Counted from the first letter of the stretch, positions 34,846 to 44,426 are shown. The stretch is DNA of 64,000 nt from JAGPUQ01 sp050179115 (GCA_050179115.1 JBFXFL010000003.1:1-64000), one strand, 5' to 3'. The notes: generated by a model from the letters alone, not told the origin. A program made the numbers and translations.

Positions 34846-37689
34846 CTACTGGAGGGCTGAACCGTAGCGCCGGGTGAATTCGTCGGCGGGCAGGGGTTTG
34901 GCGTAAAGATAGCCCTGATGACAGTGGCAGCCGAGGGCGCGGAGAAACTCCGCTTCGGCCGCGGTTTCGACACCTTCGGCGACCAGGTGCAGACTGAAGG
35001 CGGTGGCGATGGCCACCATGCTCTTGACGATGGCGGCGTTGTTGGGATCTTCGATCAGGTTCGCGACAAAGCTGCGGTCGATCTTGATTTCGTCGAGCGG
35101 CAGGCGCTTGAGGTAGTTCAACGACGAATAGCCGGTGCCGAAGTCGTCGATCGACAGATTGATCCCCAGTGCCTTCAACTCCGTCAGGCGGGCGACGGTT
35201 TCGTTCACCTTGTCGATCAATACGCCTTCGGTGATCTCCAGCGTGAGCAGGGGAGGTTCGAGTTGGTGCTCGTTGATGGCCCGCTGCACGCAGGCGACAA
35301 AATCCGGGCTGCGGAACTGGATCGGGCTGACGTTGACCGCCATCACCAGTTGTTGCTCCGGCGGGCGATCACGGTTCCACAGCGCGAGCTGCCGGCACGC
35401 GGTGTCGAGCACCCAGGCGCCGATCTCGACGATCAGGCCGGTCTCCTCGGCGACGCCGATAAAGTCGCCGGGCAAGATCAATCCGCGCTCCGGGTGGCGC
35501 CAGCGCAGCAGGGCCTCCGCGCCGACAATCCGGCTGCCATCCAGCACCTTGGGTTGGTAGTGGAGCTCGAATTGCCGGCCGGCCAGTGCCGCGCGCAGGC
35601 CCAACTCGATGGCAAAGCGGGCATCCGCCGCGCGTTGCAACTCGGTCCGATAGAAAGATACGGTGCTGCGGCCATCCTTTTTGGCCTGGTACATGGCGGC
35701 ATCGGCGCGATGCAGCAGTTCGGTGGTGTCGTCCCCATCGGCGGGGAACAGGGTGACGCCGATACTGACGGACAGGTGATAGTGGTGGTTGGCGACCTCG
35801 TAATCCCCCGCCAGCCGCTCCAGCAACCGGTAGGCGGCGGGCCGGACTTCGTGGTCGGCGGCCTCATGCAGTACCACCACGAACTCGTCGCCGCCTAGGC
35901 GAGCGATGGTGTCTTCTTCCCGGGTCAGTGCCCGCAGCCGTGCGGCCACTTCGATCAGGATCTGGTCGCCGGCGCGGTGGCCCAGACTGTCGTTGATGCG
36001 CTTGAAATGATCCAGGTCGATGAACAGCAATGCGCCGCTGCGACCGGAACGCCCGGCTGCGGCGACCGCCTGGCGCACCCGGTCGAACAAGAGACGGCGG
36101 TTGGGGAGCCCGGTCAGGGGGTCGAAGTAGGCGAGCCGTTCGATGGTCTCCTGGGCCGCTTTTCGTTCGCTGATATCGGCCACGGCACCGCGCACGACGA
36201 GGGGCTTGTCGTCGGCGCCGCACTCCACCTCGGCCTGGGTGCGGGTCCAGCGTATCTGGCCGTCGCGATCAAACGCGCGGACTTCGAGATCGAACCCCTC
36301 GCCCTTGGTGATGGCGTCCGCCACACGCGCCTCCACCCGCGGCCAGTCGTCCGGGTGAATCGCTGCCCGCAGACCCTCGTAGCCGCTCGCAAAGGCCCCG
36401 GGCTCGACTCCCAGGATGTCTTCCGCCCCGTCCGACCAACGCATTTGGCGGGTGGCTGGATCCAGTTCCCAGCAGGCGATGCCATAGGCCCGGTTGGCGA
36501 GACGAATCATTTTTTCCCGGCCCGCCAGTTCTTCGACCAGCGCCTGGCGCTCGGCCTCGGTGCGCTTGCGCTCGGTGATGTCGCGCGTGGTAATCAAGAC
36601 AACCGGCGCGCCCTCCAGGGTGGACGGCGTGATGCTGGCCTCAAACTGGCAGACACTGCCGTCGGGCCGCACCACCTGCCAGTCGACCCAGGCATGCCCA
36701 TCGCGGAGCGCCGCGGCGGTGACCTCGGCGCTTCTCTCGGCGGAGGCACGGCCGTCGGGCTGCCAGGGCCCCGACACATCCGCCGCGGTTTTGCCGATGA
36801 TGTCGGCGCGTGGACGCCCCAACATGCGCGCGAAAGGCCCGTTGCATTCGACGATGTGCCTGCCCTTTATCAGGGCTACCCCCTCGTGCATCGCCTCGAT
36901 CAGGTGGTTGTAGTCGAGCCGGCTTTCCCGCAGGGCCGCGGCGGCGGCAATCGCTTCGGTCAGATCGTACAGTCCCACCACGAAGTGGGTGACCGTGCCG
37001 GATTCGTCGCGGATTTTGCGCGCGGTCTCGCTGAGTTGCAGCAGGGCGCCAGCCCGGTTGCGCCGGGTGGTGCGACAGACGATGGTATCGGGCGGTCCCG
37101 GCGCGCGGAAAAATCTCAGGAAAGGCGCCTTCTCGGCATCCCCATAGAGAACCTCCAGCGAGACGCCGACCAGCTCTCGTTCGGAGCGCTGACTCAGTTC
37201 CAGGCAGGCCGCGTTGACGCGCACTACCCTGAAGTCCGCTGCCGCGGCAACCAGCAGCGGCGCGCCGATCTCGAAGGCCATGGCAGCGATACGCCGCTCT
37301 TCGCGCAAGCGGTAGATATCCGTGATGTCGCGAAAGATGACCGCCGCGCCCGCGATGCCGCCGTCAGGATCGGCTATGGGGTAGATGGTTTCGTTGATCC
37401 GCCGTTGGCGGCCGCCGCGGTCGGTGAGCAGAATGTCCGAATGTTCGCTGGCGCGGCCGCTGGCCAGCACCGCCTCCAGCGGCGCGTGAGAAATGGCGCC
37501 GTTTTGCGGTGCGCTCAGTGTGTTTACCACGGCCGCCGCCGGCTTATCGATGGCTTCGTCGGCCGACCAGCCGGTGAGGACGCAGGCCGCCGGGTTCAGG
37601 TGCAGGACCCGGCCGCCGGCATCGGTCACGACCACCGCATCGGTGATGGCGTGCAGAAAGCGGTCGAGCCTGGGTAATTGCTCCTTCAT
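34846..37689 (-). CDS. PAS-PAS-PAS-PAS-GGDEF-EAL c-di-GMP enzyme
   Basis: 947 residues with no membrane segment. About four PAS domains fill residues 10-505 (FLHAITDAVVVTDAGGRVLHLN opens the first). GGDEF spans about 515-670 with an intact ARLGGDEF and an inhibitory RxxD site (REED) five residues before the GG pair. EAL spans about 690-940 with GAEALLRW, DDFGTGYSS and the EGVET motif. The protein could both make and degrade c-di-GMP; which dominates cannot be told. It is cytosolic, with PAS ligands unknown. Its start lies 126 nt downstream of the zntB stop, in the same direction. Confidence 0.93.
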   Translation of the reverse strand: MKEQLPRLDRFLHAITDAVVVTDAGGRVLHLNPAACVLTGWSADEAIDKPAAAVVNTLSAPQNGAISHAPLEAVLASGRASEHSDILLTDRGGRQRRINETIYPIADPDGGIAGAAVIFRDITDIYRLREERRIAAMAFEIGAPLLVAAAADFRVVRVNAACLELSQRSERELVGVSLEVLYGDAEKAPFLRFFRAPGPPDTIVCRTTRRNRAGALLQLSETARKIRDESGTVTHFVVGLYDLTEAIAAAAALRESRLDYNHLIEAMHEGVALIKGRHIVECNGPFARMLGRPRADIIGKTAADVSGPWQPDGRASAERSAEVTAAALRDGHAWVDWQVVRPDGSVCQFEASITPSTLEGAPVVLITTRDITERKRTEAERQALVEELAGREKMIRLANRAYGIACWELDPATRQMRWSDGAEDILGVEPGAFASGYEGLRAAIHPDDWPRVEARVADAITKGEGFDLEVRAFDRDGQIRWTRTQAEVECGADDKPLVVRGAVADISERKAAQETIERLAYFDPLTGLPNRRLLFDRVRQAVAAAGRSGRSGALLFIDLDHFKRINDSLGHRAGDQILIEVAARLRALTREEDTIARLGGDEFVVVLHEAADHEVRPAAYRLLERLAGDYEVANHHYHLSVSIGVTLFPADGDDTTELLHRADAAMYQAKKDGRSTVSFYRTELQRAADARFAIELGLRAALAGRQFELHYQPKVLDGSRIVGAEALLRWRHPERGLILPGDFIGVAEETGLIVEIGAWVLDTACRQLALWNRDRPPEQQLVMAVNVSPIQFRSPDFVACVQRAINEHQLEPPLLTLEITEGVLIDKVNETVARLTELKALGINLSIDDFGTGYSSLNYLKRLPLDEIKIDRSFVANLIEDPNNAAIVKSMVAIATAFSLHLVAEGVETAAEAEFLRALGCHCHQGYLYAKPLPADEFTRRYGSALQ

Positions 37690-37815
37690 GGACTGTCCGC
37701 GGCCGTTATTGTTTTGTTGTCACGCGGTAGGGGCCGCGGTGGTGGCATCACTGTATACGGTCGCGAAAACTCGAGCAAAAACATCGCAAGGGGTTGCGCC
37801 TGCACCCGAATTCGA

Positions 37816-38799
37816 TCAAAACCAGTGCTTGCGCCGCATCAGCGCCACGGCCACGACCAGAGCCGCGGCCATGATCGCCACCACGATTGCGAAGGCATGT
37901 CCATCCTGGGTGCCGGGCAACCCCGCGACGTTCATGCCGAACAGCCCGGTGATGAAGGTGATCGGCAGAAAGATCGCGGACAGGATGGCGAGTACATACA
38001 TGCGCGCGTTCTGTTGCTCGGCGTTGCGGTTGAGCATCTCCTCCTGTAACACCATCGCCCGCTCGCGCACCAGATCGAGGTCCTCGACGTAGCGCGCGAT
38101 GCGGTCGGACTGTTCCCGCAGTGCCGCGGAGCAGTCCTCGCCCAGGGTATCGCGCGTCGAGCGCGCAAGCGCCTCCAGGGCTTCGCGCTGGGGCGCGAGG
38201 AAGCGGCGCACCTTGGCCGTCTGGCGCCGCAGCGCGGAGATTCCCGCGCGTAGTTCGCGGGTGGCGCCGGCATCGAGCGCGTCTTCAAAGGTTTCCATCC
38301 GGTCTTCGAGCTGGTCGACGAACAGGGCGATGCGATCCGCCAGGCGTTGCACCAACCGGTGCACCAGCTCGGCGATGGTGCGCGGCCCGTTGTGGTCCTG
38401 AAGTTCCTGTTGCAGATCCTGCACGGATAACAGGCGCCGCTGGCGTACGCTGATCAGCCGCTGGGGCTCGATCCACAGGCGCAGCGAGACCATGTCATCC
38501 GGGTCGGCCCCGGCGTTGGTGTTGACGCCGCGCAGGATCACCAGGATTCCGTTGGCATGAGCCAGCGTGCGGGGCCGGGAGTCCGGGCGGGTGAGGCTGT
38601 CGACCGGGCCGGCGTCGAGGCCCAGTCCGGACAGCGCTTCCCGGGCACCGGGCTGGGAGTAATCGAGGTGATACCAGCGCGGCTCTCCCGTGGCGGTGGC
38701 CATGGCCGTGGCCGGGGCGATGGCGTGGCAGCCGCCGGCGCCGTCGAGGGTGCAGGCAAAAACAAATCCGGGATCGACGGTGTGTTGATCGTTGGTCAT
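37816..38799 (-). CDS. zntB: ZntB-type CorA-family metal transporter
   Basis: 327 residues, the usual ZntB length. A long N-terminal cytoplasmic funnel is followed by two C-terminal helices, with the universal GMN pore motif (LFGMNVAG) between them, and a basic tail RRKHWF. The early WYHLDY segment and VSLRLWIEPQRLISVRQRR are typical of ZntB rather than magnesium CorA. It probably moves Zn2+ driven by the proton gradient; direction (uptake or efflux) is debated for the family. It is divergent from the RDD gene. Confidence 0.88.
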   Translation of the reverse strand: MTNDQHTVDPGFVFACTLDGAGGCHAIAPATAMATATGEPRWYHLDYSQPGAREALSGLGLDAGPVDSLTRPDSRPRTLAHANGILVILRGVNTNAGADPDDMVSLRLWIEPQRLISVRQRRLLSVQDLQQELQDHNGPRTIAELVHRLVQRLADRIALFVDQLEDRMETFEDALDAGATRELRAGISALRRQTAKVRRFLAPQREALEALARSTRDTLGEDCSAALREQSDRIARYVEDLDLVRERAMVLQEEMLNRNAEQQNARMYVLAILSAIFLPITFITGLFGMNVAGLPGTQDGHAFAIVVAIMAAALVVAVALMRRKHWF

Positions 38800-38932
38800 G
38801 ACGACGTCCGTTGCGTGTTCGCCGCGTTATAAGGGGTTCGGGGGACGGCGGCAACCGCGGCCTGGGCTTGGGCTATCATGTTGCGAGCAGTCCACTTGGG
38901 CTGCGCGCCGGTCGGCGGCAGGAGAACCAGTG

Positions 38933-39469
38933 ATGCGGAACCAGGAGTTGGAATACGTCGGTTTCTGGGTGCGGGTTGCGGCGAGTCTGATCGACACCGT
39001 GCTCATGGTGCTGGTCGTCACGCCCTTGCTGGCCGCCGTTTACGGCCGCGGCTACTTCGAGATGAGCATGGGCGCGGTGCCGGGGACGCCGGACCTGCTG
39101 ATTTCCTGGGTGTTGCCCGCAGTTGTGGTGATCGCCTTCTGGATTGTCCGCCAGGCCACCCCCGGCAAGATGGTGTTCTCGGCCCGCATCGTCGACGCCC
39201 GCACCGGGCGCGAGCCCAGCGCCGGTCAATGCATAGGTCGCTATCTGGCGTACTTTGTGTCCAGCATTCCGTTTTGTCTGGGTTTTCTCTGGGTCGCCAT
39301 CGACCGCAGAAAGCAGGGCTGGCACGACAAGCTCGCCGGCACCGTGGTGGTGCGACTGCGGCGCGGCAGTCTGGTGCCGGTCGTATTTCCGGAAGGCGAC
39401 GATGTTCCTGAACCCGGCGCGGTGTCCATGCGCCCGCCGCGTATCGAAAAGACCGGAGGCAAACCATGA
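38933..39469 (+). CDS. RDD-family membrane protein
   Basis: 178 residues. The RDD domain fills residues about 8-140 with three or four helices; GFWVRVAASLIDTVLM contains the Arg and Asp that name the family, and RQATPGKMVFSARIVD and DRRKQGWHDKLAGT are the later conserved parts. Function is uncertain (some members act in Na+/H+ exchange). AGGAGA sits 8 nt before ATG. The stop overlaps the following SDR start by four bases (ATGA). Confidence 0.88.
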   Translation: MRNQELEYVGFWVRVAASLIDTVLMVLVVTPLLAAVYGRGYFEMSMGAVPGTPDLLISWVLPAVVVIAFWIVRQATPGKMVFSARIVDARTGREPSAGQCIGRYLAYFVSSIPFCLGFLWVAIDRRKQGWHDKLAGTVVVRLRRGSLVPVVFPEGDDVPEPGAVSMRPPRIEKTGGKP

Positions 39470-40404
39470 AAAATCTGGCGGGCAAGGCGGCCATCGTCAC
39501 CGGTGCCGGGCGCGGTATCGGCCGTGCCATCGCGCTCGAACTGGCAACACAGGGCGCCGCCGTGGTGGTGGCCGATCCCGGTCTCGGGCGCGGCGGCGAA
39601 GCCGCTGAAGATGTGCCGGCGGCGCAGGTGGTCGGTGAGATCGAGGCGCGCGGCGGACAGGCCGTCGCCGCGCTCCAGCCGGTGGATGACTACGCCGCCG
39701 CCGGTACCATCGTCGGCCAGTGCGTCGCGGCCTTCGGGCGCGTCGATGTGGTGGTCAACTGCGCCGGGGTGCTGCGCGAGCGCATGATCTGGAATCTCAG
39801 CGAGGATGACTGGGACACCGTGATCCGGGTCCATCTCAAGGGCCACTACAACATGTGCCACCACGCCGCCAAGGTGATGCGCGGCCAGCGCTTCGGCCGC
39901 CTGATCAATTTCGCCTCCGACGCCTGGCGCGGCAGCGTCGGCCAGGCCAACTACGCCGCCGCCAAGGGCGGCATCGTCTCCCTCACCCGGGCGCTGGCAC
40001 GGGAGCTGGGCCGCTACGGCGTCACCGCCAACGCCATCTGCCCCATCGCGGCCACCCGCATGACCATGAACCAGGGCGTGATCGACGGCATGAAACGCCG
40101 CCTCGAAACCGGCCTCATAACCCAGGAACGCTACGACGCCATCATGGCCATGCCCGGCCCCGAGTTCGTGGCACCCATGGTGGCCTATCTGGCGACGGAC
40201 GCAGCGCGCGACGTCAACGGCCAGATCTTCCACGTCGAGAAGGGCCGGGTATCCATCTACTGCGAGCCGGTGGAAGAAAAGGCGCTGCTCAAGGCCCAGG
40301 ACGACGGCCTGTTCACGGTCGAAGAACTGATGGCCGCGGTGCCGGGCTGCCTGCTAGTGGGCCATCCCAACCCGGCGCCGGCGGAGGAATCCGGGGCGTC
40401 GTGA
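39466..40404 (+). CDS. SDR oxidoreductase, paralogue of the 17903 gene
   Basis: 312 residues. The Rossmann motif TGAGRGIG, active-site Ser in NFASDAW and Tyr/Lys in NYAAAKGG are present. Layout and C-terminal extension (FTVEELMAAVPGCLLVGHPNP) match the SDR at 17903, so the two are paralogues of the MFE-2-like 3-hydroxyacyl-CoA or hydroxysteroid dehydrogenase type. GGAGG precedes the start, which overlaps the RDD gene. It converges on the FAH-family gene. Confidence 0.85.
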   Translation: MKNLAGKAAIVTGAGRGIGRAIALELATQGAAVVVADPGLGRGGEAAEDVPAAQVVGEIEARGGQAVAALQPVDDYAAAGTIVGQCVAAFGRVDVVVNCAGVLRERMIWNLSEDDWDTVIRVHLKGHYNMCHHAAKVMRGQRFGRLINFASDAWRGSVGQANYAAAKGGIVSLTRALARELGRYGVTANAICPIAATRMTMNQGVIDGMKRRLETGLITQERYDAIMAMPGPEFVAPMVAYLATDAARDVNGQIFHVEKGRVSIYCEPVEEKALLKAQDDGLFTVEELMAAVPGCLLVGHPNPAPAEESGAS

Positions 40405-40414
40405 CGGGCCGCGC

Positions 40415-41113
40415 TCAGCGCGCGCACACCCCGGCTTCCACCCGCAACCGGGTGCCGAGTTCGGCGACGAGGCGGTCCCCCGGCGCCAGCGGTCCAACGC
40501 CCTCCGGGGTGCCGGTGAGCACGATGTCGCCGGGCTCCAGGGTGAACCAGCGACTCATGTAGCACAGCAGTTCCAGCACCGGGGTCAGCATGGTGGCGGT
40601 GTGGCCGTGCTGGCGCAGCACACCGTTCTGATGGAACCGGAACTCCAGATTCTGCAGGTCGCCGACCTGTGCCGGCGGCAGAAATTCCGACACCGGACAG
40701 GCGCCGTCAAAGCCCTTGGCGCGCTCCCAGGGATGGCCCGCCTGCTTGAGTTTTTTTTGCAGATCGCGCAGGGTCAGATCGAGCGCCAGGCCGACGCCGG
40801 CGATGGCGGCCTGGGCCTGGGTGGGGTCGCAGTCGCGCAGGGGCGCGCCGATCAGCAGCGCGAGTTCGGTCTCGAAGTGGCATTCGCCGCGGTCCACCGG
40901 GATGGCGATTTCGCCCGCGAAGGGCCGCAGCGCAGTGGCCGGCTTGATGAACAACACCGGCTCCGTCGCTGGCTGGCTGCCCATTTCGGCGACATGGGCA
41001 GCGTAGTTGAGCCCGACGCAGACCACCTTTCCATTGGGTAAATAGCCGTTAGGTAAATAGCCGTTGGGTAGAGCGCCGGGGGCGCCGGCGCTGAAACGAT
41101 GGGAATAGCTCAT
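40415..41113 (-). CDS. Fumarylacetoacetate-hydrolase-family protein
   Basis: 232 residues. GLNYAAHVAEMG, the metal-binding Glu residues in HFETELALLIG, KGFDGACPVSEF and TGTPEGVGPLAPGD define the FAH family, which cleaves or decarboxylates beta-diketo acids (acylpyruvase, 2-oxohept-3-ene-dioate type). The N-terminus carries a tandem LPNGY LPNGY LPNGK, caused by three 15-bp DNA repeats, adding about ten residues before the usual start of the fold. It overlaps the FAD-oxidoreductase stop by four bases and is last in a three-gene unit. Confidence 0.88.
   Translation of the reverse strand: MSYSHRFSAGAPGALPNGYLPNGYLPNGKVVCVGLNYAAHVAEMGSQPATEPVLFIKPATALRPFAGEIAIPVDRGECHFETELALLIGAPLRDCDPTQAQAAIAGVGLALDLTLRDLQKKLKQAGHPWERAKGFDGACPVSEFLPPAQVGDLQNLEFRFHQNGVLRQHGHTATMLTPVLELLCYMSRWFTLEPGDIVLTGTPEGVGPLAPGDRLVAELGTRLRVEAGVCAR
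41031..41075. repeat. Three 15-bp tandem repeats inside the FAH gene
   Basis: Three direct copies at 41031-41045, 41046-41060 and 41061-41075, differing at few positions. Being a multiple of three, copy-number change would keep the frame and only alter the number of LPNGY units. Confidence 0.9.
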
Positions 41114-42546
41114 GGGCTTCCGGTTCCGGGTCGAAAGAGGTCCGGGTCGAAGATCTTGCCCGGGTTCATGATGTGGTTGGGATCGAACACTGCCTTGACG
41201 GCGCGCATCAGACGGATTTCCTCGGCGCTGCGGGAGTGATGCAGCAGGTCTTTCCTGAGCAGCCCGATACCGTGTTCGGCGGAGATGCTGCCGCCGAACT
41301 CCTGCACCAGCGCGCCAAGTGCGCGACTGATCGCCGCGCCCTGCGCCTGGAACCGTTCCCCGGACCAGGCGGCGGGTTTCAGCGCATTGACGTGGATATT
41401 GCCATCGCCGAGATGGCCGAACCAGACCACTTCCAGCGCCGGAAACTGCGCCGCGAACAGGGCTTCGGCGCGGGCGATAAAGTCTGGCAGGCGCGAGGTG
41501 CGCACCGCGATGTCGTTTTTATGGGGCTGCCAGGGCGCCAGCACATCCGAGATGTCCTCGCGCAGGCGCCAGAGGTCGCGGGCCTGGGCCTCGCTCTGCG
41601 CCAGCACGCCATCGTTCACCAGACCCGCCGCGCGCAAGGTATCGAATACCTGCAATGCCTGCTCCAGGTCGTCGTCGCTCGCGACCTCCACTTCGATCAG
41701 TGTGTAACAGGGCGTCGCGGCGGCGAAGGGTCGCGCCAGGCCGTGGCGCGCCACCACCCGGGCCAGGGCCGCTTCGGAAAAGAATTCACAGGCGGCGAGA
41801 CGGCACTGGCGCCGAAAGGCGGCGAGTACGGCGGGCAGCGCCGCGAGGGCGGGCGCGCCCAGCACCAGCACGGCCCTGGGCGGCGGCGGCGGAGCCAGCC
41901 TGAGGGTGGCCGCGCAGATCACGCCCAGGGTGCCTTCCGAGCCGATGAAGAGCTGGCGCAGATCGTAGCCGCTGTTGTCCTTGACGAGGCCCCGGCCGAG
42001 CTCGAGCAGTTCGCCCGCGCCCGTCACCACCGTCAAACCCAGCACCCAGTCGCGCGTCATGCCGTAGCGCAGCACCCGGATGCCGCCGGCGTTGGTGGCG
42101 ATATTGCCACCGATCCGGCTCGATCCCGCGGACGCGAAATCCACCGGGTAATACAGTCCGGCGGCCTGCGCCGCGGCCTGGATCCGGGCGGTGACCGCGC
42201 CCGCTTCACAGGAGAGGGTGGCGTCCTCGGTGTTCACTGCGCCGATGCGGCGCATGCGGTCGAGGGCGATCACCAGCTCGCCCCGCGCCGCCACCGCGCC
42301 GCCGCTGAGTCCGGTGCGACCGCCACTGGGCACGAGGGCAATGCCTGCGCGGTTGGCGAGCTGCACGACCGCCTGCACCTCGGTGCTCGACGCCGGCAGC
42401 ACGGCGGCCAGGGGTGCGGGCGGCCACCGGGTCGTGCGATCCGCGCCGTAGCTGAGCAGATCGGCGCCATCGCCGATGACATGCTCCGCGCCAACGATGG
42501 CGCCCAGCTCATTGAGCAACGCGGTGCGACGGGCGGCAGCGGACAT
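41110..42546 (-). CDS. FAD-linked 2-hydroxyacid dehydrogenase (GlcD/D-2-hydroxyglutarate type)
   Basis: 478 residues. The PCMH-type FAD domain is shown by SGGRTGLSGGAV, then SAGSSRIGGNIATNAGG with LRYGMTRDWVLGL. The C-terminal FAD-oxidase domain ends with ISAEHGIGLLRKDLL and MNPGKIFDP. Such enzymes oxidise D-lactate, glycolate or D-2-hydroxyglutarate; the exact substrate is open. It lies 3 nt after the alpha/beta-hydrolase and overlaps the FAH gene, so the three are co-translated, suggesting successive steps on a hydroxy/oxo acid. Confidence 0.9.
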   Translation of the reverse strand: MSAAARRTALLNELGAIVGAEHVIGDGADLLSYGADRTTRWPPAPLAAVLPASSTEVQAVVQLANRAGIALVPSGGRTGLSGGAVAARGELVIALDRMRRIGAVNTEDATLSCEAGAVTARIQAAAQAAGLYYPVDFASAGSSRIGGNIATNAGGIRVLRYGMTRDWVLGLTVVTGAGELLELGRGLVKDNSGYDLRQLFIGSEGTLGVICAATLRLAPPPPPRAVLVLGAPALAALPAVLAAFRRQCRLAACEFFSEAALARVVARHGLARPFAAATPCYTLIEVEVASDDDLEQALQVFDTLRAAGLVNDGVLAQSEAQARDLWRLREDISDVLAPWQPHKNDIAVRTSRLPDFIARAEALFAAQFPALEVVWFGHLGDGNIHVNALKPAAWSGERFQAQGAAISRALGALVQEFGGSISAEHGIGLLRKDLLHHSRSAEEIRLMRAVKAVFDPNHIMNPGKIFDPDLFRPGTGSP

Positions 42547-42549
42547 CGC

Positions 42550-43509
42550 TCAGAACCCCAGTGCGGCTAACACCTGGTTGCGGACCGGCTCCGCCTCGTT
42601 GACCAGATGGTGCTGGGCGCCGGGCACCAGGTGAAAGTGCCCGTTGGGCAGCTTGTTGTGCAGCAGGCGCAGGTTGTAGCGCCAGTCGAGCGTGGTGTCG
42701 GCGTCACCCTGTACCACGATCACCGGGTGCGGTGATGGCGGCAGACGCTGCAACTCCTCCGCCCAGTGCTTCATCGCGCCGATCCATTCCAGCGGGATGT
42801 GGCGCTCCTGCAGAGGATCGCGCCGCTGCACGAAATCGAGAAATTCCGGGTCTCCGGAATTGATCATGAATTTGCGGTCGATGGCTTTGCGCCAGCGATG
42901 CGAGGCGAGATAAACCAGCCGGTTGAGCCCCCAGTGCCGGGGATGCACCAGGGGAGCCAGCAGGGCGATCCGGTCCAGCGGTCGGGAATGTTCACCGTCA
43001 AGCAGATGTTTGAGCAGGATGGCGCCCCCGGTGCTCTGGCCCACGCCGTGCCAGGGCGCCGGCAAGGCCGCAGCGCGGGCGAGGATGTCCTCCAGCACCT
43101 CGGTGTAGTGATCGAAGCTCGCGATGGTGACGCGCTCGCCGTCCGAGAGGCCATGGCCCGGCAGATCGAAGGCGACGACATTCAGCTGGCGCGCGAGCAA
43201 GTGACGAATCAGGTGTCCGTACAGCCCGACGTGATCGAAGTAGCCGTGCACCACAAAGACCGTGCCGTGCGGCGCCGGGTGCAGCCAGTAGTGGGCGGCG
43301 ATCCGGTAGCCGTTGGTGGCCACGGTGCCCATGCAGTGCCGCACGTCGGGTGCGAGGGATTCGGGTTCAAGACGGTAGTGGCGCAGATAGTCCGCCGCTC
43401 CCGCCAGCGCGCTGCTGTCCGCGTCGGTGCCGGGATCGAAGGCGAGCGGCGGCAGGCTATGGCGCAAGTGATCGAAGGTGGAGATCGCGACGGGTTCGGA
43501 CGGTGGCAT
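42550..43509 (-). CDS. Alpha/beta hydrolase, lysophospholipase-like
   Basis: 319 residues. A serine-hydrolase fold with oxyanion region VVHGYFDHVGLY, nucleophile in VGQSTGGAI (GxSxG), the Asp candidate in VQGDADTTLDW and His in PGAQHHLVNE. It resembles monoacylglycerol lipase/PldB-type enzymes (Hydrolase_4). It is the first gene of a minus-strand unit with the FAD oxidoreductase and the FAH protein. The ester substrate is unknown. Confidence 0.85.
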   Translation of the reverse strand: MPPSEPVAISTFDHLRHSLPPLAFDPGTDADSSALAGAADYLRHYRLEPESLAPDVRHCMGTVATNGYRIAAHYWLHPAPHGTVFVVHGYFDHVGLYGHLIRHLLARQLNVVAFDLPGHGLSDGERVTIASFDHYTEVLEDILARAAALPAPWHGVGQSTGGAILLKHLLDGEHSRPLDRIALLAPLVHPRHWGLNRLVYLASHRWRKAIDRKFMINSGDPEFLDFVQRRDPLQERHIPLEWIGAMKHWAEELQRLPPSPHPVIVVQGDADTTLDWRYNLRLLHNKLPNGHFHLVPGAQHHLVNEAEPVRNQVLAALGF

Positions 43510-43655
43510 GGGTTGGGATAGGTGCTGGTAGCTGCGTCGAGCCTAGCACATCGGCATCCTGACGCCGCGCCCTGCCGGTGTTCGGGCCATGCTCGCATTG
43601 CCCGCGCCTGCCGTTCGCGGCATAGTTCCCGGCGTTTCCCGACCGGTAAGCGCGC

Positions 43656-44327
43656 ATGCCCGAATACCTGATCGCTCCGTCCATCCTGTCCGCCGATTTC
43701 GCCCGTCTGGGCGCCGAGGTGGACGCGGTGCTGGCCGCCGGTGCCGATGTCGTTCACTTCGACGTGATGGACAACCACTATGTGCCCAACCTCACCGTCG
43801 GACCCATGGTGTGCAAGGCGCTGCGCGATTACGGCGTCACCGCGCCCATCGACGTGCATCTGATGGTGGAGCCGGTCGACGACCTGATCCGCGCCTTCGC
43901 CGCCGCCGGCGCTTCCTGGATCACCTTTCACCCCGAGGCGAGCCGCCATGTGGACCGCTCGCTGCAGGTGGCGCGCGAGCTCGGCTGCAAGACCGGACTG
44001 GTGCTGAATCCGGCGACCGGGCTCGAAACCATCCGTCATGTGATGGACAAGCTCGATGTGTTGCTGCTGATGTCGGTCAACCCGGGCTTCGGCGGCCAGG
44101 CCTTCATCCCGGAAACCCTCAACAAGCTGCGTGCCGCGCGCGCGTTGATCGACGCCAGCGGCCGCGCCATCCGCCTCGAAGTGGATGGTGGGGTGAGCGC
44201 TGCCAACATCGCCGAGATTGCCGCGGCGGGGGCCGATACCTTTGTCGCCGGCTCGGCGATCTTTGGGGCCGGCGATTACACGGCAGCCATCGCCGCCATG
44301 CGCGCGGCGCTGGCCGGGGCGCGGTAG
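43656..44327 (+). CDS. rpe: Ribulose-phosphate 3-epimerase
   Basis: 223 residues. It interconverts ribulose-5-phosphate and xylulose-5-phosphate, feeding transketolase. IAPSILSADFARLG, the metal-binding HFDVMDNHYVPN and HLMVEP, NPGFGGQAFIPE, and the phosphate-binding EVDGGVSAANI are complete. It precedes trpE as in pseudomonads, although the phosphoglycolate phosphatase gene (gph) usual between them is absent. Confidence 0.96.
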   Translation: MPEYLIAPSILSADFARLGAEVDAVLAAGADVVHFDVMDNHYVPNLTVGPMVCKALRDYGVTAPIDVHLMVEPVDDLIRAFAAAGASWITFHPEASRHVDRSLQVARELGCKTGLVLNPATGLETIRHVMDKLDVLLLMSVNPGFGGQAFIPETLNKLRAARALIDASGRAIRLEVDGGVSAANIAEIAAAGADTFVAGSAIFGAGDYTAAIAAMRAALAGAR

Positions 44328-44381
44328 TCCGCCCTCACCGAATGGGCTAGAATCCCGCCGCCATCCGATTTCCGCGCGACT

Positions 44382-44426
44382 TGATTTCCGAATAGCTGTT
44401 TTCCGAATACCTGATTTCCGAATAAC
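44382..44426. repeat. Three 15-bp tandem repeats upstream of trpE
   Basis: Three direct copies of a TGNTTTCCGAATANC unit at 44382-44396, 44397-44411 and 44412-44426, in the rpe-trpE intergenic region where gph often lies. No protein-coding or attenuator role is evident. Confidence 0.9.
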
